Positions 1-8,209 of a stretch of 41,852 nt of DNA are shown piece after piece. The notes beneath the pieces were generated by a model. It was not told the origin of the DNA, did no database searches, and was given only the letters and a program-made list of their open reading frames with translations. The translations under genes were made by a program, and so were the position numbers. Source of the stretch: JBDHXE01 sp035445085 (GTDB lineage Bacteria > Bacteroidota > Ignavibacteria > Kapaibacteriales > UBA2268); NCBI GenBank assembly GCA_035445085.1, contig DAOMQA010000021.1, positions 1 through 41,852 of the forward strand. The letters are read 5' to 3'. Position 1 is the stretch's first letter. Every line of letters begins with the position of its first letter.

Positions 1-52
1 AATGAACGTAGGTGAAACAATCTTAACACAAACAATTACTGTAGTGAAATAA
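1..52 (+). CDS. C-terminal tail of a secreted protein (partial)
   Basis: Only the last 16 residues are in the window, ending with a TAA stop at 50-52. The visible peptide ends in TQTITVVK. A final beta strand ending in a basic residue, as in this peptide, is typical of type A sorting domains of the type IX secretion system, which close many secreted Bacteroidota proteins. A strong terminator follows at 85-112, which fits a real gene end. The rest of the protein lies outside the window, so its function cannot be read. The sorting-domain reading is inference from a very short stretch. Confidence 0.55.
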   Translation, partial: MNVGETILTQTITVVK

Positions 53-84
53 TTCAACACCTATTATTTGTTTACAAGACTTAG

Positions 85-112
85 AAAGCCCGACCATGCG
101 GTCGGGCTTTTT
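85..112 (+). terminator. Rho-independent terminator after the first gene
   Basis: AAAGCCCGAC at 85-94 pairs perfectly with GTCGGGCTTT at 101-110. C95-G100 adds an eleventh pair around a tight ATGC loop. The run of T at 108-112 completes a textbook intrinsic terminator. The rest of the 53-400 gap shows only the hairpin at 284-317. Confidence 0.92.
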
Positions 113-283
113 ATGCTTGAATGTTCAATAATAGTGTTTTTACAAAAATTTTATTTAATGTATTATAGCTTATCCTTAGTTATAAAGATATTGCTAGTAG
201 TAACCAAAGGGAGATGGGTAAATAGGTATAATAAATAGGACCTATTGTAAAATATATCTTACGATGAGATAAGTACTTAACCT

Positions 284-317
284 ATATTTGGGCAAGCGTA
301 TATACTTGCCCAAATAT
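284..317 (-). terminator. thrS: Perfect 13-bp hairpin downstream of thrS
   Basis: ATATTTGGGCAAG at 284-296 pairs perfectly with CTTGCCCAAATAT at 305-317 around an 8-base loop. It lies 84 bases past the thrS stop codon on the minus strand. The tail on that side is AT-rich but has no long T run, so termination is likely but not certain. It could equally protect the 3' end of the transcript. No gene was seen between 113 and 400. Confidence 0.55.
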
Positions 318-400
318 TTAACGAACAGCAATTATTTCCGATATAACAAACGATAAAACTAAAATGATCACTCTATTTTATATTCTAAAAACAAATATCT

Positions 401-2332
401 TTAGAATGCTTTGTTTGCTTCTTCAAATAATTTAATTAATTCTGAGTTGAGAGTGAAACCCAAATCGCCTTTTCCATGTTGTCGCAGGGAAACTCCATTA
501 GCTTCTACTTCTTTTTGTCCTATTATAAGTGAGTAAGGTACTTTCATTTGCTCTGACTCGGCAATCTTTCTGTTTACTTTCTCACTTCTATCGTCCAGCT
601 CTACTCTATAACCTAATTCCTTTAAGTTATGATAAAGTTTTTTGGAAAATTCATTTTGATTTTCACCTATTGGTATTACTGTTGCTTGCACAGGTGCCAA
701 CCAAAATGGGAAGTTACCAGCAAAATGTTCTATTAATATAGACATAAATCGCTCCATAGAGCCAAATGGCGCCCTATGAATAATTACAGGTCTGTGCTTT
801 TGGTTATCTGAACCCATATATTCTAATTCAAATCTATCTGGCATGACATAATCTACTTGAACCGTCCCTAATTGCCATTTCCTACCGATTGCATCGCGAA
901 CTATAAAATCTATTTTAGGACCATAAAAAGATGCTTCCCCTAAACCAATAAAGTAGTTAAGTCCCATAGTATCAGCTACTTCTTTGATTTCTTTTTCTGC
1001 TATCTCCCAAATTGCTGGGTCGCCTGCGTACTTTTCTGATGTATTATCGCGGAAAGAAAGACGAGTAGTAACCTCCATACCAAAGGTTTTAAAGACTAAT
1101 TGAGTTAAATCGATAGCATTTATTAACTCATCTTTTAATTGCTCGTGCATACAATAAATATGTGCATCATCTTGAGTAAATCCTCTTACTCTTGATAAAC
1201 CAGAAAGCTCGCCAGATTGCTCATATCTATATACAGTACCAAATTCCGCTAACCTAAGTGGTAAATCCCTATAACTACGTGGTTTAGAAGAGTAGATTTG
1301 GTGATGGTGCGGGCAATTCATTGGCTTTAGCATATATTCTTCATCTTCAACTTGAATAGGTGAAAACTGTGACTCAGAATAATATGGGTAGTGTCCAGAA
1401 GTCTTATACAGATTCAAATTACCAATATGAGGTGTAATAACCTCTTGGTAACCACGCTTGAGTAGTTCCTTTTTTAGGAAGTCTTCGAGTAATCTTCTTA
1501 CTGTTGTGCCTTTTGGTAGCCAAACGGGTAAGCCACCACCTATAGTTGGAGTAATCATATACAACTCTAATTCTTTGCCTAATTTGCGATGATCTCTTTT
1601 CTCTGCTTCTTCACGTAAATGTAAGAATTCTTCTAATAGCTTTGCTTTAGGAAATGTAACCCCATAAATTCGAGTCATCATTTTATTATCAGAATTACCT
1701 CGCCAATATGCACCAGCTACCGATAATAACTTTACTGCTTTAATTAATCCCGTATTAGGCAAGTGTCCGCCACGACACAAGTCTATAAATGTTCCTTGTT
1801 CACAATAGGTTATTTTGCTGTCTTTCAAGCCTTCAATTAATTCTAATTTATATTCATTATTTTCTTTAGTATAGTATGCTTTTGCCGCTTCATAATTCCA
1901 ATCATGCATTGTAAATACAGAATTATTTTTAGCTAATTCCAGCATTTTCTTTTCGATGATAGGCAAGTCATCTTTAGAGATATTTGTACCTTCTGGTGGC
2001 TCTACATCATAATAAAATCCACTTTCAATAGCGGGACCAATGCCAAATTTAGTGCCAGGGTAAAGCTGTTGCAATGCCTCAGCCAATAAGTGGGCTGACG
2101 AGTGCCAAAAAATCTCCTTGCCTTCATCATCGTTAAAAGATACAATTTTTAAAGTACTATCTTCCAAGATTGGTCTATCTAATTCTGCTAATGTATCGTT
2201 TATAACAACACCAACAGCATTGCGAGCTAATCCTTCAGAAATAGATTTCGCTATTTCTAAGCCACATACACCTGCATTATATTCTCTAATTGAGCTATCG
2301 GGAAATGTTATCTTTATCATAATTATCTTCAT
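401..2332 (-). CDS. thrS: Threonyl-tRNA synthetase
   Basis: This enzyme charges tRNA-Thr with threonine in the cytoplasm. At 643 residues it has the full family length. It carries an N-terminal TGS domain (about 5-65), the second additional editing domain with HSSAH at 77-81 and CRGGH at 186-190, a class II catalytic core from about 270 to 540, and a C-terminal anticodon-binding domain. The three zinc ligands are recognisable as Cys340 (PMNCPHH), His391 (DDAHIYC) and His519 (IIHRAPFGS). Motif 3 follows in PFGSMERF. A second in-frame ATG at 2320 gives MIKITFPD, which matches the usual N-terminus of the family better, so the protein may be four residues shorter. A likely TAnnTTTG promoter element lies just upstream at 2350-2357. 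The gene appears to be transcribed alone. Confidence 0.98.
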   Translation of the reverse strand: MKIIMIKITFPDSSIREYNAGVCGLEIAKSISEGLARNAVGVVINDTLAELDRPILEDSTLKIVSFNDDEGKEIFWHSSAHLLAEALQQLYPGTKFGIGPAIESGFYYDVEPPEGTNISKDDLPIIEKKMLELAKNNSVFTMHDWNYEAAKAYYTKENNEYKLELIEGLKDSKITYCEQGTFIDLCRGGHLPNTGLIKAVKLLSVAGAYWRGNSDNKMMTRIYGVTFPKAKLLEEFLHLREEAEKRDHRKLGKELELYMITPTIGGGLPVWLPKGTTVRRLLEDFLKKELLKRGYQEVITPHIGNLNLYKTSGHYPYYSESQFSPIQVEDEEYMLKPMNCPHHHQIYSSKPRSYRDLPLRLAEFGTVYRYEQSGELSGLSRVRGFTQDDAHIYCMHEQLKDELINAIDLTQLVFKTFGMEVTTRLSFRDNTSEKYAGDPAIWEIAEKEIKEVADTMGLNYFIGLGEASFYGPKIDFIVRDAIGRKWQLGTVQVDYVMPDRFELEYMGSDNQKHRPVIIHRAPFGSMERFMSILIEHFAGNFPFWLAPVQATVIPIGENQNEFSKKLYHNLKELGYRVELDDRSEKVNRKIAESEQMKVPYSLIIGQKEVEANGVSLRQHGKGDLGFTLNSELIKLFEEANKAF

Positions 2333-2349
2333 TAATTTATTACAAACAG

Positions 2350-2357
2350 CAAAAATA
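2350..2357 (-). promoter_or_regulatory. Possible -7 box for thrS
   Basis: On the minus strand this reads TATTTTTG, which fits the Bacteroidota TAnnTTTG -7 consensus, and it is followed by CTG as at the fusA promoter. No clear TTTG -33 element stands at the expected distance. It is 18 bases before the first thrS ATG, so the leader would be very short. Confidence 0.4.
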
Positions 2358-2460
2358 ACAATTTATCAGAACTATTATTTTATTTATATATGAATTTAAA
2401 TAATTATATTTAAGTAACGTGTATGCTCTTTATTATTTATCTAAATTAATAAGATTAATA

Positions 2461-2973
2461 ATGAAACTTTTTGTATTTTTGTTGCTTATAATATTAAGTT
2501 CAAGTTCGTGTAATTCAGAAGATAAGAATATGAATAATTATTCTGGTGAAGGTCATAGCTTCGAAAATAGTAAAAGTAAAGAAGCATGGAAGGAAATTCT
2601 AAAACCTGAAGAATACAAAGTTCTTATTGAGAAAGGGACCGAATATCCTGGCACTGGTGAATATAATTTCTTTTTTGAAGATGGCGTGTATAGATGTAGG
2701 GCTTGCGCTAATAAGTTGTTCAACTCTGATACCAAGTTCAAATCGTATTGCGGTTGGCCTAGTTTTTATGACATTGCAGACAAAAAGGCGATTATTGAAA
2801 TTCAAGATACAAGCCATAATATGATAAGAACTGAAGTTGTATGTGCCAAATGTGGCGGTCATTTAGGTCATAAGTTTGATGATGGACCAAACCCAACGGG
2901 ATTGAGATATTGTATTAATTCGGTATCTATAAAGTTTGAAAGTAAAGATAGTTTAAAATCTGAGATAAAATAA
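2461..2973 (+). CDS. msrB: Peptide methionine-R-sulfoxide reductase, lipoprotein form
   Basis: MsrB reduces the R form of methionine sulfoxide in oxidised proteins. Starting at the ATG at 2461 gives a lipoprotein signal with a lipobox ending at Cys17 (LSSSSC), so the enzyme should sit in the cell envelope. An upstream in-frame start at 2419 would bury the signal peptide and is less likely. The SelR domain runs from about residue 40 to 160. The structural zinc ligands are Cys79, Cys82, Cys128 and Cys131. Cys151 in LRYCINS is the catalytic residue, and Cys97 in CGWPSF fits the resolving position. Its stop overlaps the next start by one base (TAATG), so the two genes are translationally coupled. 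Confidence 0.95.
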   Translation: MKLFVFLLLIILSSSSCNSEDKNMNNYSGEGHSFENSKSKEAWKEILKPEEYKVLIEKGTEYPGTGEYNFFFEDGVYRCRACANKLFNSDTKFKSYCGWPSFYDIADKKAIIEIQDTSHNMIRTEVVCAKCGGHLGHKFDDGPNPTGLRYCINSVSIKFESKDSLKSEIK

Positions 2974-3611
2974 TGGCAAAGAAAGTAAAAGTAGACGATA
3001 ACCCCAAGTATATTGAATATATTCAAAATATAATTGATAAAAAAGCAGATTTTGATGAAAGCAAAAAGCTATTAATAGACGGCATCAAAAAATTTATGCC
3101 AGATTATAACCCTACAACCTTAAAATCTGTTAATTTTGATAGGACTCTAATTGAATTTGAAAATTGGTTGGTACAGACCATTACAAACGACCCTATTCCA
3201 AGTTCTGTCAAATCTATTTGGTTTGGTTTGAATGATAACTCCAAAGATGAGAGTGGGGGACTTCCAGAAATTCAGCTATTAATGTGCGGTTCTAAATTTT
3301 TACCGGAAAATAAACCTAATGATTGGTACAAAAACGATCTTTGGGACGCTACAGGTAAAAATTCTGAAATAAAAGCCTTAAAGACTATTTCTAACACTAT
3401 CAAAAATTTTCAAGATTTGCAACCTTTAATCTTAAATTATTTATTATTAGCTCTCACCGTTATATTAGTTCAAAATGGCTTTGATTTAATTAAACATGAA
3501 TTTTTGATTTATCAAAAAAAGTTAATTATAGGCTGTGGCTTTGATAATGGCACTAATTTTATCGTAGGATATTTAACGGAAAATGGCATCAGCAGTCAAG
3601 AAAGTGAATGA
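2973..3611 (+). CDS. Uncharacterised 212-residue protein coupled to msrB
   Basis: I do not recognise this protein. It is soluble-looking, starts MAKKVKVDD, and is rich in Asn, Asp and Lys. It has a mostly helical first third and a hydrophobic helix around residues 150-165 (LNYLLLALTVIL), followed by a short beta-rich end. There is no signal peptide. The start codon shares a base with the msrB stop, which argues for co-expression, but msrB alone does not suggest a role. An 11-bp inverted repeat overlaps its stop codon. Confidence 0.8.
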   Translation: MAKKVKVDDNPKYIEYIQNIIDKKADFDESKKLLIDGIKKFMPDYNPTTLKSVNFDRTLIEFENWLVQTITNDPIPSSVKSIWFGLNDNSKDESGGLPEIQLLMCGSKFLPENKPNDWYKNDLWDATGKNSEIKALKTISNTIKNFQDLQPLILNYLLLALTVILVQNGFDLIKHEFLIYQKKLIIGCGFDNGTNFIVGYLTENGISSQESE

Positions 3612-3626
3612 AAATTTTCTTGACTG
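3593..3626 (+). terminator. Inverted repeat overlapping the gene end
   Basis: CAGTCAAGAAA at 3593-3603 pairs perfectly with TTTCTTGACTG at 3616-3626. The TGA stop at 3609-3611 lies in the loop. A short T run (GGTTTTGC) follows. It probably ends the msrB transcript. The gene on the other strand ends at 3649, so the convergent transcripts meet here. Confidence 0.6.
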
Positions 3627-3648
3627 GGTTTTGCTAAGAAGCTATTTT

Positions 3649-4290
3649 TTATTCAATCAATTGAAAATCAATGTTTATAGGTAGTTCAAATCTGCTTTGT
3701 GGTATTGTTATGTTTTCTTCTATCTTAACTGCTTGCTTGACAGATTTTATATCATAAAAATTCGATTCTGTTTTTAGAATTATTCTTTTATACATCCAAT
3801 ACTTCGTGCCATGTAGTTCATAAACATAGCATGTTTTGCCTAAAATCTTGTCTGTGTCAAACCAAGTTCCATTATTATCTTTTACAAATCTTTGCATAGT
3901 ATTAAAATCATTAGTATCATTTTCGCTGAAAGTTGGAGCCATTGCCATACCATAATTCATCCCTATGCCCACTAAATAGCCTATGTATTGTTTGGTGCCT
4001 ATTTTTTCACTCATATCTGCACTATAAAGCGAATCTGGTGTTGTAATTATGATACTCTCGGAAGAATCTAACTGATTGTTATTACTGATGTCTATGCTAT
4101 ACTCCTTTGTGTGTGTGTAAGATAATTTACCATAATCATCTAACCAGAAAGATTCGCTACCATTACCATGCTCTGCGCTATCGCCAAGCGTAGAAATATA
4201 TTCAATATGTATTGACTTAAATTTGTAATTTTTATAGTCTTGTGATAGTAAATTGAGACTGCTTAAAAGTAATAAGGCGATTATCCACAT
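3649..4290 (-). CDS. Secreted protein of unknown function (GLPGLI-like?)
   Basis: The 213-residue protein has a clear N-terminal signal peptide (MWIIALLLLSSLNLLSQ) and so is exported. The rest is predicted to be beta-rich, with repeated charged and Tyr-rich strands. It resembles the general layout of small Bacteroidota periplasmic proteins that have a repeated dimeric beta fold, but I can see no diagnostic motif. It stands alone between convergent and divergent neighbours. The 4291-4419 gap separates it from the next gene, which reads the other way. Confidence 0.75.
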   Translation of the reverse strand: MWIIALLLLSSLNLLSQDYKNYKFKSIHIEYISTLGDSAEHGNGSESFWLDDYGKLSYTHTKEYSIDISNNNQLDSSESIIITTPDSLYSADMSEKIGTKQYIGYLVGIGMNYGMAMAPTFSENDTNDFNTMQRFVKDNNGTWFDTDKILGKTCYVYELHGTKYWMYKRIILKTESNFYDIKSVKQAVKIEENITIPQSRFELPINIDFQLIE

Positions 4291-4384
4291 AAAATTATAA
4301 TCCTATTATAAGGTACTATCAAATATACGAAAAAATCATTGAATTATAAGTGAATCAGTTGAGTGTTATAGTTAAAATTATTAC

Positions 4385-4392
4385 TACTTTTG
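4385..4392 (+). promoter_or_regulatory. -7 box upstream of a small membrane protein gene
   Basis: TACTTTTG matches the Bacteroidota TAnnTTTG element and lies 28 bases before the ATG at 4420. A TTG at 4359-4361 is slightly too far away for an ideal -33 element. Confidence 0.45.
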
Positions 4393-4419
4393 TAATTATG
4401 TTTTATAATATTTATATAT

Positions 4420-4920
4420 ATGGAACACTTTTTTGAAAAGTTTGGTTTTGTGCTATATTACACAGTGGTTACATCGCTATTCTTACTTTATTATTCATCA
4501 AAATATAATATAAATTTATCGCGTATTGGTAAGATTACGGATAGATTTGATATAGCAAATAAAGGTAAAAAGTTTTGGCTTGTTGTGATTATTGCAATAA
4601 TACTTCTCATGTCTATTCCTTCTATGTTTTTTAGCTCTAGATTTGAATACGATTGGGTAAGAGTTACATCTCAAGTAATATTAATTTGTATAATTATTTA
4701 TAGATATACTATTGTTGCTATTCATTTTGGTGATGTAGGTATGTATATGTTTGATGACATTATTTATTGGGAAAATGTGAAATCTTATGAATTGGTTGAA
4801 AGGAAAAATAGCATACAATTGATAATGGAGCTTAAAGATAAGAAAAATAAAGTAATTGATTTTCCAAAGTTTATAGAGAAAAGTTTAACCGAAATCTTAA
4901 AAAAGAATATATCAAAGTAA
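4420..4920 (+). CDS. Small integral membrane protein with a C-terminal soluble domain
   Basis: The 166-residue protein has three predicted membrane helices at about residues 8-26, 51-72 and 82-103. A cytoplasmic tail of about 60 residues follows, with the pattern FDDIIYWENVKSYE and then alternating strands and a helix. That layout recalls bacterial PH-like or DUF5673-type tails in small membrane proteins, but this is a resemblance only. No enzyme motif is visible. It has its own promoter-like element and ends at a bidirectional terminator. Confidence 0.8.
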   Translation: MEHFFEKFGFVLYYTVVTSLFLLYYSSKYNINLSRIGKITDRFDIANKGKKFWLVVIIAIILLMSIPSMFFSSRFEYDWVRVTSQVILICIIIYRYTIVAIHFGDVGMYMFDDIIYWENVKSYELVERKNSIQLIMELKDKKNKVIDFPKFIEKSLTEILKKNISK

Positions 4921-4946
4921 AAGAAGCGTATAAGCTAATAAAATTA

Positions 4947-4976
4947 AACCCTTAAAAGCAATAGTTTTTAAGGGTT
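4947..4976. terminator. Bidirectional terminator
   Basis: AACCCTTAAAA at 4947-4957 pairs with TTTTAAGGGTT at 4966-4976. T-rich tracts flank the stem on both strands (AATTTTTAT on plus, TTTAATTT on minus). It lies between two convergent genes and can serve both. Confidence 0.8.
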
Positions 4977-4999
4977 AATTTTTATATCAAATTTAAATA

Positions 5000-5854
5000 T
5001 TATTTTTTACGTGTTGCATTCAAATAATCTTGTGGTTTTACGCTCATTACTTCTACATCTTTAGATGTAAGTCGGCGAGCTCCGTAGTATGCTTTTTTGT
5101 AGTAAGAACTTTCTAAAGATGAAACCGTAACGCCATAACGAGATGAGGCATGAGCAAATAAATTATCACCTAAATAGATACCTACGTGAGAGGCAAATCT
5201 TTTGGAGTAAGTTAAAAAGAATACTAAATCACCAAATTGCAGGTCATTTCTTTTAACTTTCTTGCCAACATTCACTTGCTCGCGTGCTACTCTTGGCAAT
5301 AAAACATTGGCCGCATCTAAAAATATACGCTGAGTGAATGCCGAACAATCGATTGCTCGGTCTGAAGTGCCACCGAATAGATAAGGAGTTCCTAATCTTT
5401 GCATAATTTCGTCCATAATTTCGGATTTCTTAATGCCAAAGTTTGTGAACTGTGACTCTACAGATTCGTCCATATAAGACATCCATAAGTTATTAAATTC
5501 ATCCATGCTTACAGTAACATCATCTTCTTTTTCTAATTCTGTAATATCTTCACCATGGTCGCCAGCTGCATCTAATATTTCACCTTCATTCTGTAATATT
5601 AATGAATTTGCATTGTTAGAATCTAAATTTGCCTCGATTCCTACCATCTCACTAATTGTTTCAGAACTAGAGCGGATAATATCCATTGCTTGCTGCTTGG
5701 TTACGTTAGGATTATATACTCTATGGGATTTTCGTTTTGATGATTTTTTGGTTCTGCGACGAGCAGAAGCATCAGTAAATGTAGTTACAAATATTATTAT
5801 TATTAAAAAAATATATATAAATCTATTAATTTTAACTGATTTTTCAAAAATCAT
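5000..5854 (-). CDS. NlpC/P60 family peptidoglycan hydrolase
   Basis: The protein is a likely cell-wall endopeptidase that cuts within peptidoglycan stem peptides. An N-terminal membrane/signal segment (about 11-27) is followed by a very basic stretch (RRRTKKSSKRKSHR, 32-45), then an acidic helical linker. The NlpC/P60 domain fills about residues 140-262. The catalytic Cys is Cys170 in AIDCSAF, with His223 in SHVGIYLG and His235 in FAHASS completing the usual triad. The length, 284 residues, is normal for an exported NlpC/P60 protein. The basic patch may bind anionic wall polymers, which is inference. It ends at the shared terminator at 4947-4976. Confidence 0.92.
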   Translation of the reverse strand: MIFEKSVKINRFIYIFLIIIIFVTTFTDASARRRTKKSSKRKSHRVYNPNVTKQQAMDIIRSSSETISEMVGIEANLDSNNANSLILQNEGEILDAAGDHGEDITELEKEDDVTVSMDEFNNLWMSYMDESVESQFTNFGIKKSEIMDEIMQRLGTPYLFGGTSDRAIDCSAFTQRIFLDAANVLLPRVAREQVNVGKKVKRNDLQFGDLVFFLTYSKRFASHVGIYLGDNLFAHASSRYGVTVSSLESSYYKKAYYGARRLTSKDVEVMSVKPQDYLNATRKK

Positions 5855-5966
5855 ATTATACCTTTTAAAGTTAAATTAATTATAGCATTATTTAACATTC
5901 TGGTGTGTAAGATTATTTGCACACTCAAACATTGCAAAATAACACTTTTTTGTTTTAAAACAAAAT

Positions 5967-6563
5967 TTACTTATGAGAATTTTTCCAAATATCGTATTTT
6001 TTATAACTAATATTTCTATCTATAGGAAGCTCTCGCAATGGCTCGCATTCTCTAAACGTATGATGATATTCGATGGGTAAGCCTTGATACAAATTCGTTC
6101 CTGCTGATTTCCAATCAATCATTTCATCACTGACATCTTTTAGTATCTTTGCCGGGTTGCCTACTACTACTTTCCTATCGGGTATTATCATCTTAGACGT
6201 AACCAAGCATAAAGCACCTATAATACATTCATTACCGATTACGGCTTCATCTAAGATTATGGCGTTCATACCTACCAATGTATTTTTGCCAATATTGGCG
6301 CCGTGAACTATTGCGCCATGTCCTATATGAGAATCTTCTTCTAAAACAACGGTTACACCAGGGAACATATGTACTTGACAATTTTCTTGTACATTGCTAC
6401 CGTCTTTTATAACTATACCACCAAAATCGCCTCTAATCGAAGCACCGCTACCTATAAATACATTTTTTCCAATTATTACATTGCCAATTATTGAAGCTGT
6501 TGGATGTATGTAACTTGTTGCATCTATTACTGGTTTTATTCCTTCAAATTCGTATATTGCCAT
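5967..6563 (-). CDS. paaY: PaaY/CaiE-type gamma-carbonic-anhydrase-like hexapeptide protein
   Basis: This is a left-handed beta-helix protein built from hexapeptide repeats over about residues 10-145. The three metal-binding histidines of the gamma-carbonic-anhydrase family are His65 (CQVHMF), His82 (IGHGAI) and His87 (IVHGAN). The C-terminal segment with DWKSAGTNLYQ and RECEPLRELP matches PaaY/CaiE rather than plain Cam. PaaY is known to act as a thioesterase that clears dead-end CoA thioesters in phenylacetate breakdown, but no other paa gene is visible here, so the substrate is open. It starts 4 bases after the phosphatase gene stops and is probably the last gene of that operon. A perfect 18-base palindrome of A/T-rich sequence at 5948-5965 just after its stop could act as a weak terminator. 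Confidence 0.9.
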   Translation of the reverse strand: MAIYEFEGIKPVIDATSYIHPTASIIGNVIIGKNVFIGSGASIRGDFGGIVIKDGSNVQENCQVHMFPGVTVVLEEDSHIGHGAIVHGANIGKNTLVGMNAIILDEAVIGNECIIGALCLVTSKMIIPDRKVVVGNPAKILKDVSDEMIDWKSAGTNLYQGLPIEYHHTFRECEPLRELPIDRNISYKKYDIWKNSHK

Positions 6564-6567
6564 TTAC

Positions 6568-8208
6568 TTATTTATGTTTTATTATTAATAAGGTAATATC
6601 ATCGTATTGTACATTGCCATTTACAAAACGTTGCACATCGTCTAATAGAGCAATACCTATATCTTTTGATAGTTGTTGCTGATGGTCTGTGCTTACTTTT
6701 ATGATTCTTTCGTCTCCATATTCATTGCCTAATTTGTCCCTAGCTTCGTTTACTCCATCAGTGAAACAAACTATCACTTGACCTTGCTCTAATATAATCT
6801 TTCTTGATTGATAAGAGGGGGGATTAGGCATAAAACCTAATATTAAGCCACCATCGTTTAATGTCTCAATATTATTATTTTTAATTAAGTATGGAGGGTT
6901 ATGACCAGCATTAAGAAATTCAACGCTACTTTCGTCGTTATCTATAATACAAAAAAAACCTGTTACAAACTTATCTGCCGAAGTATTTTGGTATATTAAA
7001 TTATTAGTATTTCTTATTATTTCGCTTAATGGCAGTTTGCTATTAGATAATAAATGCAAAGCTGCTTGCATATTAGCCATAATGAGGGAGGCAGGAATAC
7101 CTTTGCCAGAAACGTCAGCTATTGCCAATAAATATTTATTAGCAGATAGTTGTATATAATCAAAGTAATCCCCTCCTACATGTCGCGACGGAATTGTAGA
7201 GCCATAAATATCAAAGTTTGATAATATTGGCTCTGATTTTGGCAGCAAATTTCTTTGTATTTCTAAGGCAATATTGAGTTCGTTTTCTAATTTCTTTTTC
7301 TCAAGCTCTTCTCTAAAAAGCCTTTCATTTTCTAAGGCTGCTATGGCAGTATTCCCTAAGGCTTCAATAAATAATAAATCATTATCACTAAACTCCACAG
7401 CATTTAATTTCTTGCCTATGAGCATCAAGCCTTTTCGTATGCCTTTTACTTTCATCGGTGCGACAATACTTATATCCTCGTCTACTTCCACTTTCGATGC
7501 AAGTTCTGAAGTACATATTTGTTCTAAAAAAGCACCATCAAAGCTGCGTGAAAATCTATTAACTAATTCTGAATGTGTATTATTTTCTTCGATATAGAAT
7601 ATAGCGAATCGCGATACCATTAGCTGCCCCATTAGATTTAGGGTTAAGGTACGTAATATCTGTTCTTTATTTATAAAAGTCGAAAAGTCTCTGCCTACCT
7701 CAAATAAAGTTGATAATAATTGGCTATGGCGCTCGGCTCTTTCTTTTGCTACTTTAAAAGAATTTATCGTAAGGGCATTTTTGACCGCAGTGCTACATAT
7801 TGTAGAAACTAACGATATATAATGAATCTCATCATCACTTAAACTATGTTCTATCAAACTCTTACCTAAAAAGAATACAGCATCTATTTTACTATCAATG
7901 ACAAGTGGAATAATAAAATTAACGCCTTGCTCACAGAATATACAATTTTCTCTTATTTCAGTCAAGTCTGTGATTGTATTTGGCAAATCACTATTATGAA
8001 ATTTTATCTCAAAATTACCCTTATGAGTTAGGAGTTTATATTGATAATTTCCGGACCTTATGTATATAGATGCTTTGCTAATTAACAATTTACCCATAAA
8101 ACTAAGCATAGTAGAATAAAGAATAAACTCTTTATCAGTGGATTCATTTAATTTATTACTAAGGTTTAAAAGAGAATTTAAGCTTATAATACTATTTTGT
8201 TGCGTCAT
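6568..8208 (-). CDS. GAF-GAF-SpoIIE serine phosphatase
   Basis: This is an RsbU-like PP2C phosphatase that should dephosphorylate an anti-anti-sigma factor or similar target in a partner-switching pathway. Two GAF-like sensory domains span about residues 20-145 and 165-295. A helical linker (about 295-325) ends in the QRNLLPKS signature, and the SpoIIE catalytic domain covers about 335-545. Metal ligands are visible as Asp347 (GGDYFD), Asp365 (IADVSGKG), Asp484 (FTDGVNEA) and the YDDITLL aspartates near 536. No STAS or HPK-type anti-sigma gene is in the window, so the target is unknown. The ATG follows the lipoprotein stop after a single base, so the pair is tightly coupled. Confidence 0.95.
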   Translation of the reverse strand: MTQQNSIISLNSLLNLSNKLNESTDKEFILYSTMLSFMGKLLISKASIYIRSGNYQYKLLTHKGNFEIKFHNSDLPNTITDLTEIRENCIFCEQGVNFIIPLVIDSKIDAVFFLGKSLIEHSLSDDEIHYISLVSTICSTAVKNALTINSFKVAKERAERHSQLLSTLFEVGRDFSTFINKEQILRTLTLNLMGQLMVSRFAIFYIEENNTHSELVNRFSRSFDGAFLEQICTSELASKVEVDEDISIVAPMKVKGIRKGLMLIGKKLNAVEFSDNDLLFIEALGNTAIAALENERLFREELEKKKLENELNIALEIQRNLLPKSEPILSNFDIYGSTIPSRHVGGDYFDYIQLSANKYLLAIADVSGKGIPASLIMANMQAALHLLSNSKLPLSEIIRNTNNLIYQNTSADKFVTGFFCIIDNDESSVEFLNAGHNPPYLIKNNNIETLNDGGLILGFMPNPPSYQSRKIILEQGQVIVCFTDGVNEARDKLGNEYGDERIIKVSTDHQQQLSKDIGIALLDDVQRFVNGNVQYDDITLLIIKHK

Positions 8209-8209
8209 T

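Noticed and set aside
2118..2393. Plus-strand open frame over the start of thrS
   Set aside because: It is the complement of well-supported thrS codons, has no family resemblance and no ribosome-binding site.
2419..2460. Upstream start for msrB
   Set aside because: It would place 14 extra residues before a clear lipoprotein signal peptide that begins at the ATG at 2461.
5948..5965. Perfect A/T palindrome as an operator
   Set aside because: It is 18 bases made almost only of A and T at a gene end and has no loop; it may be a weak terminator at most.
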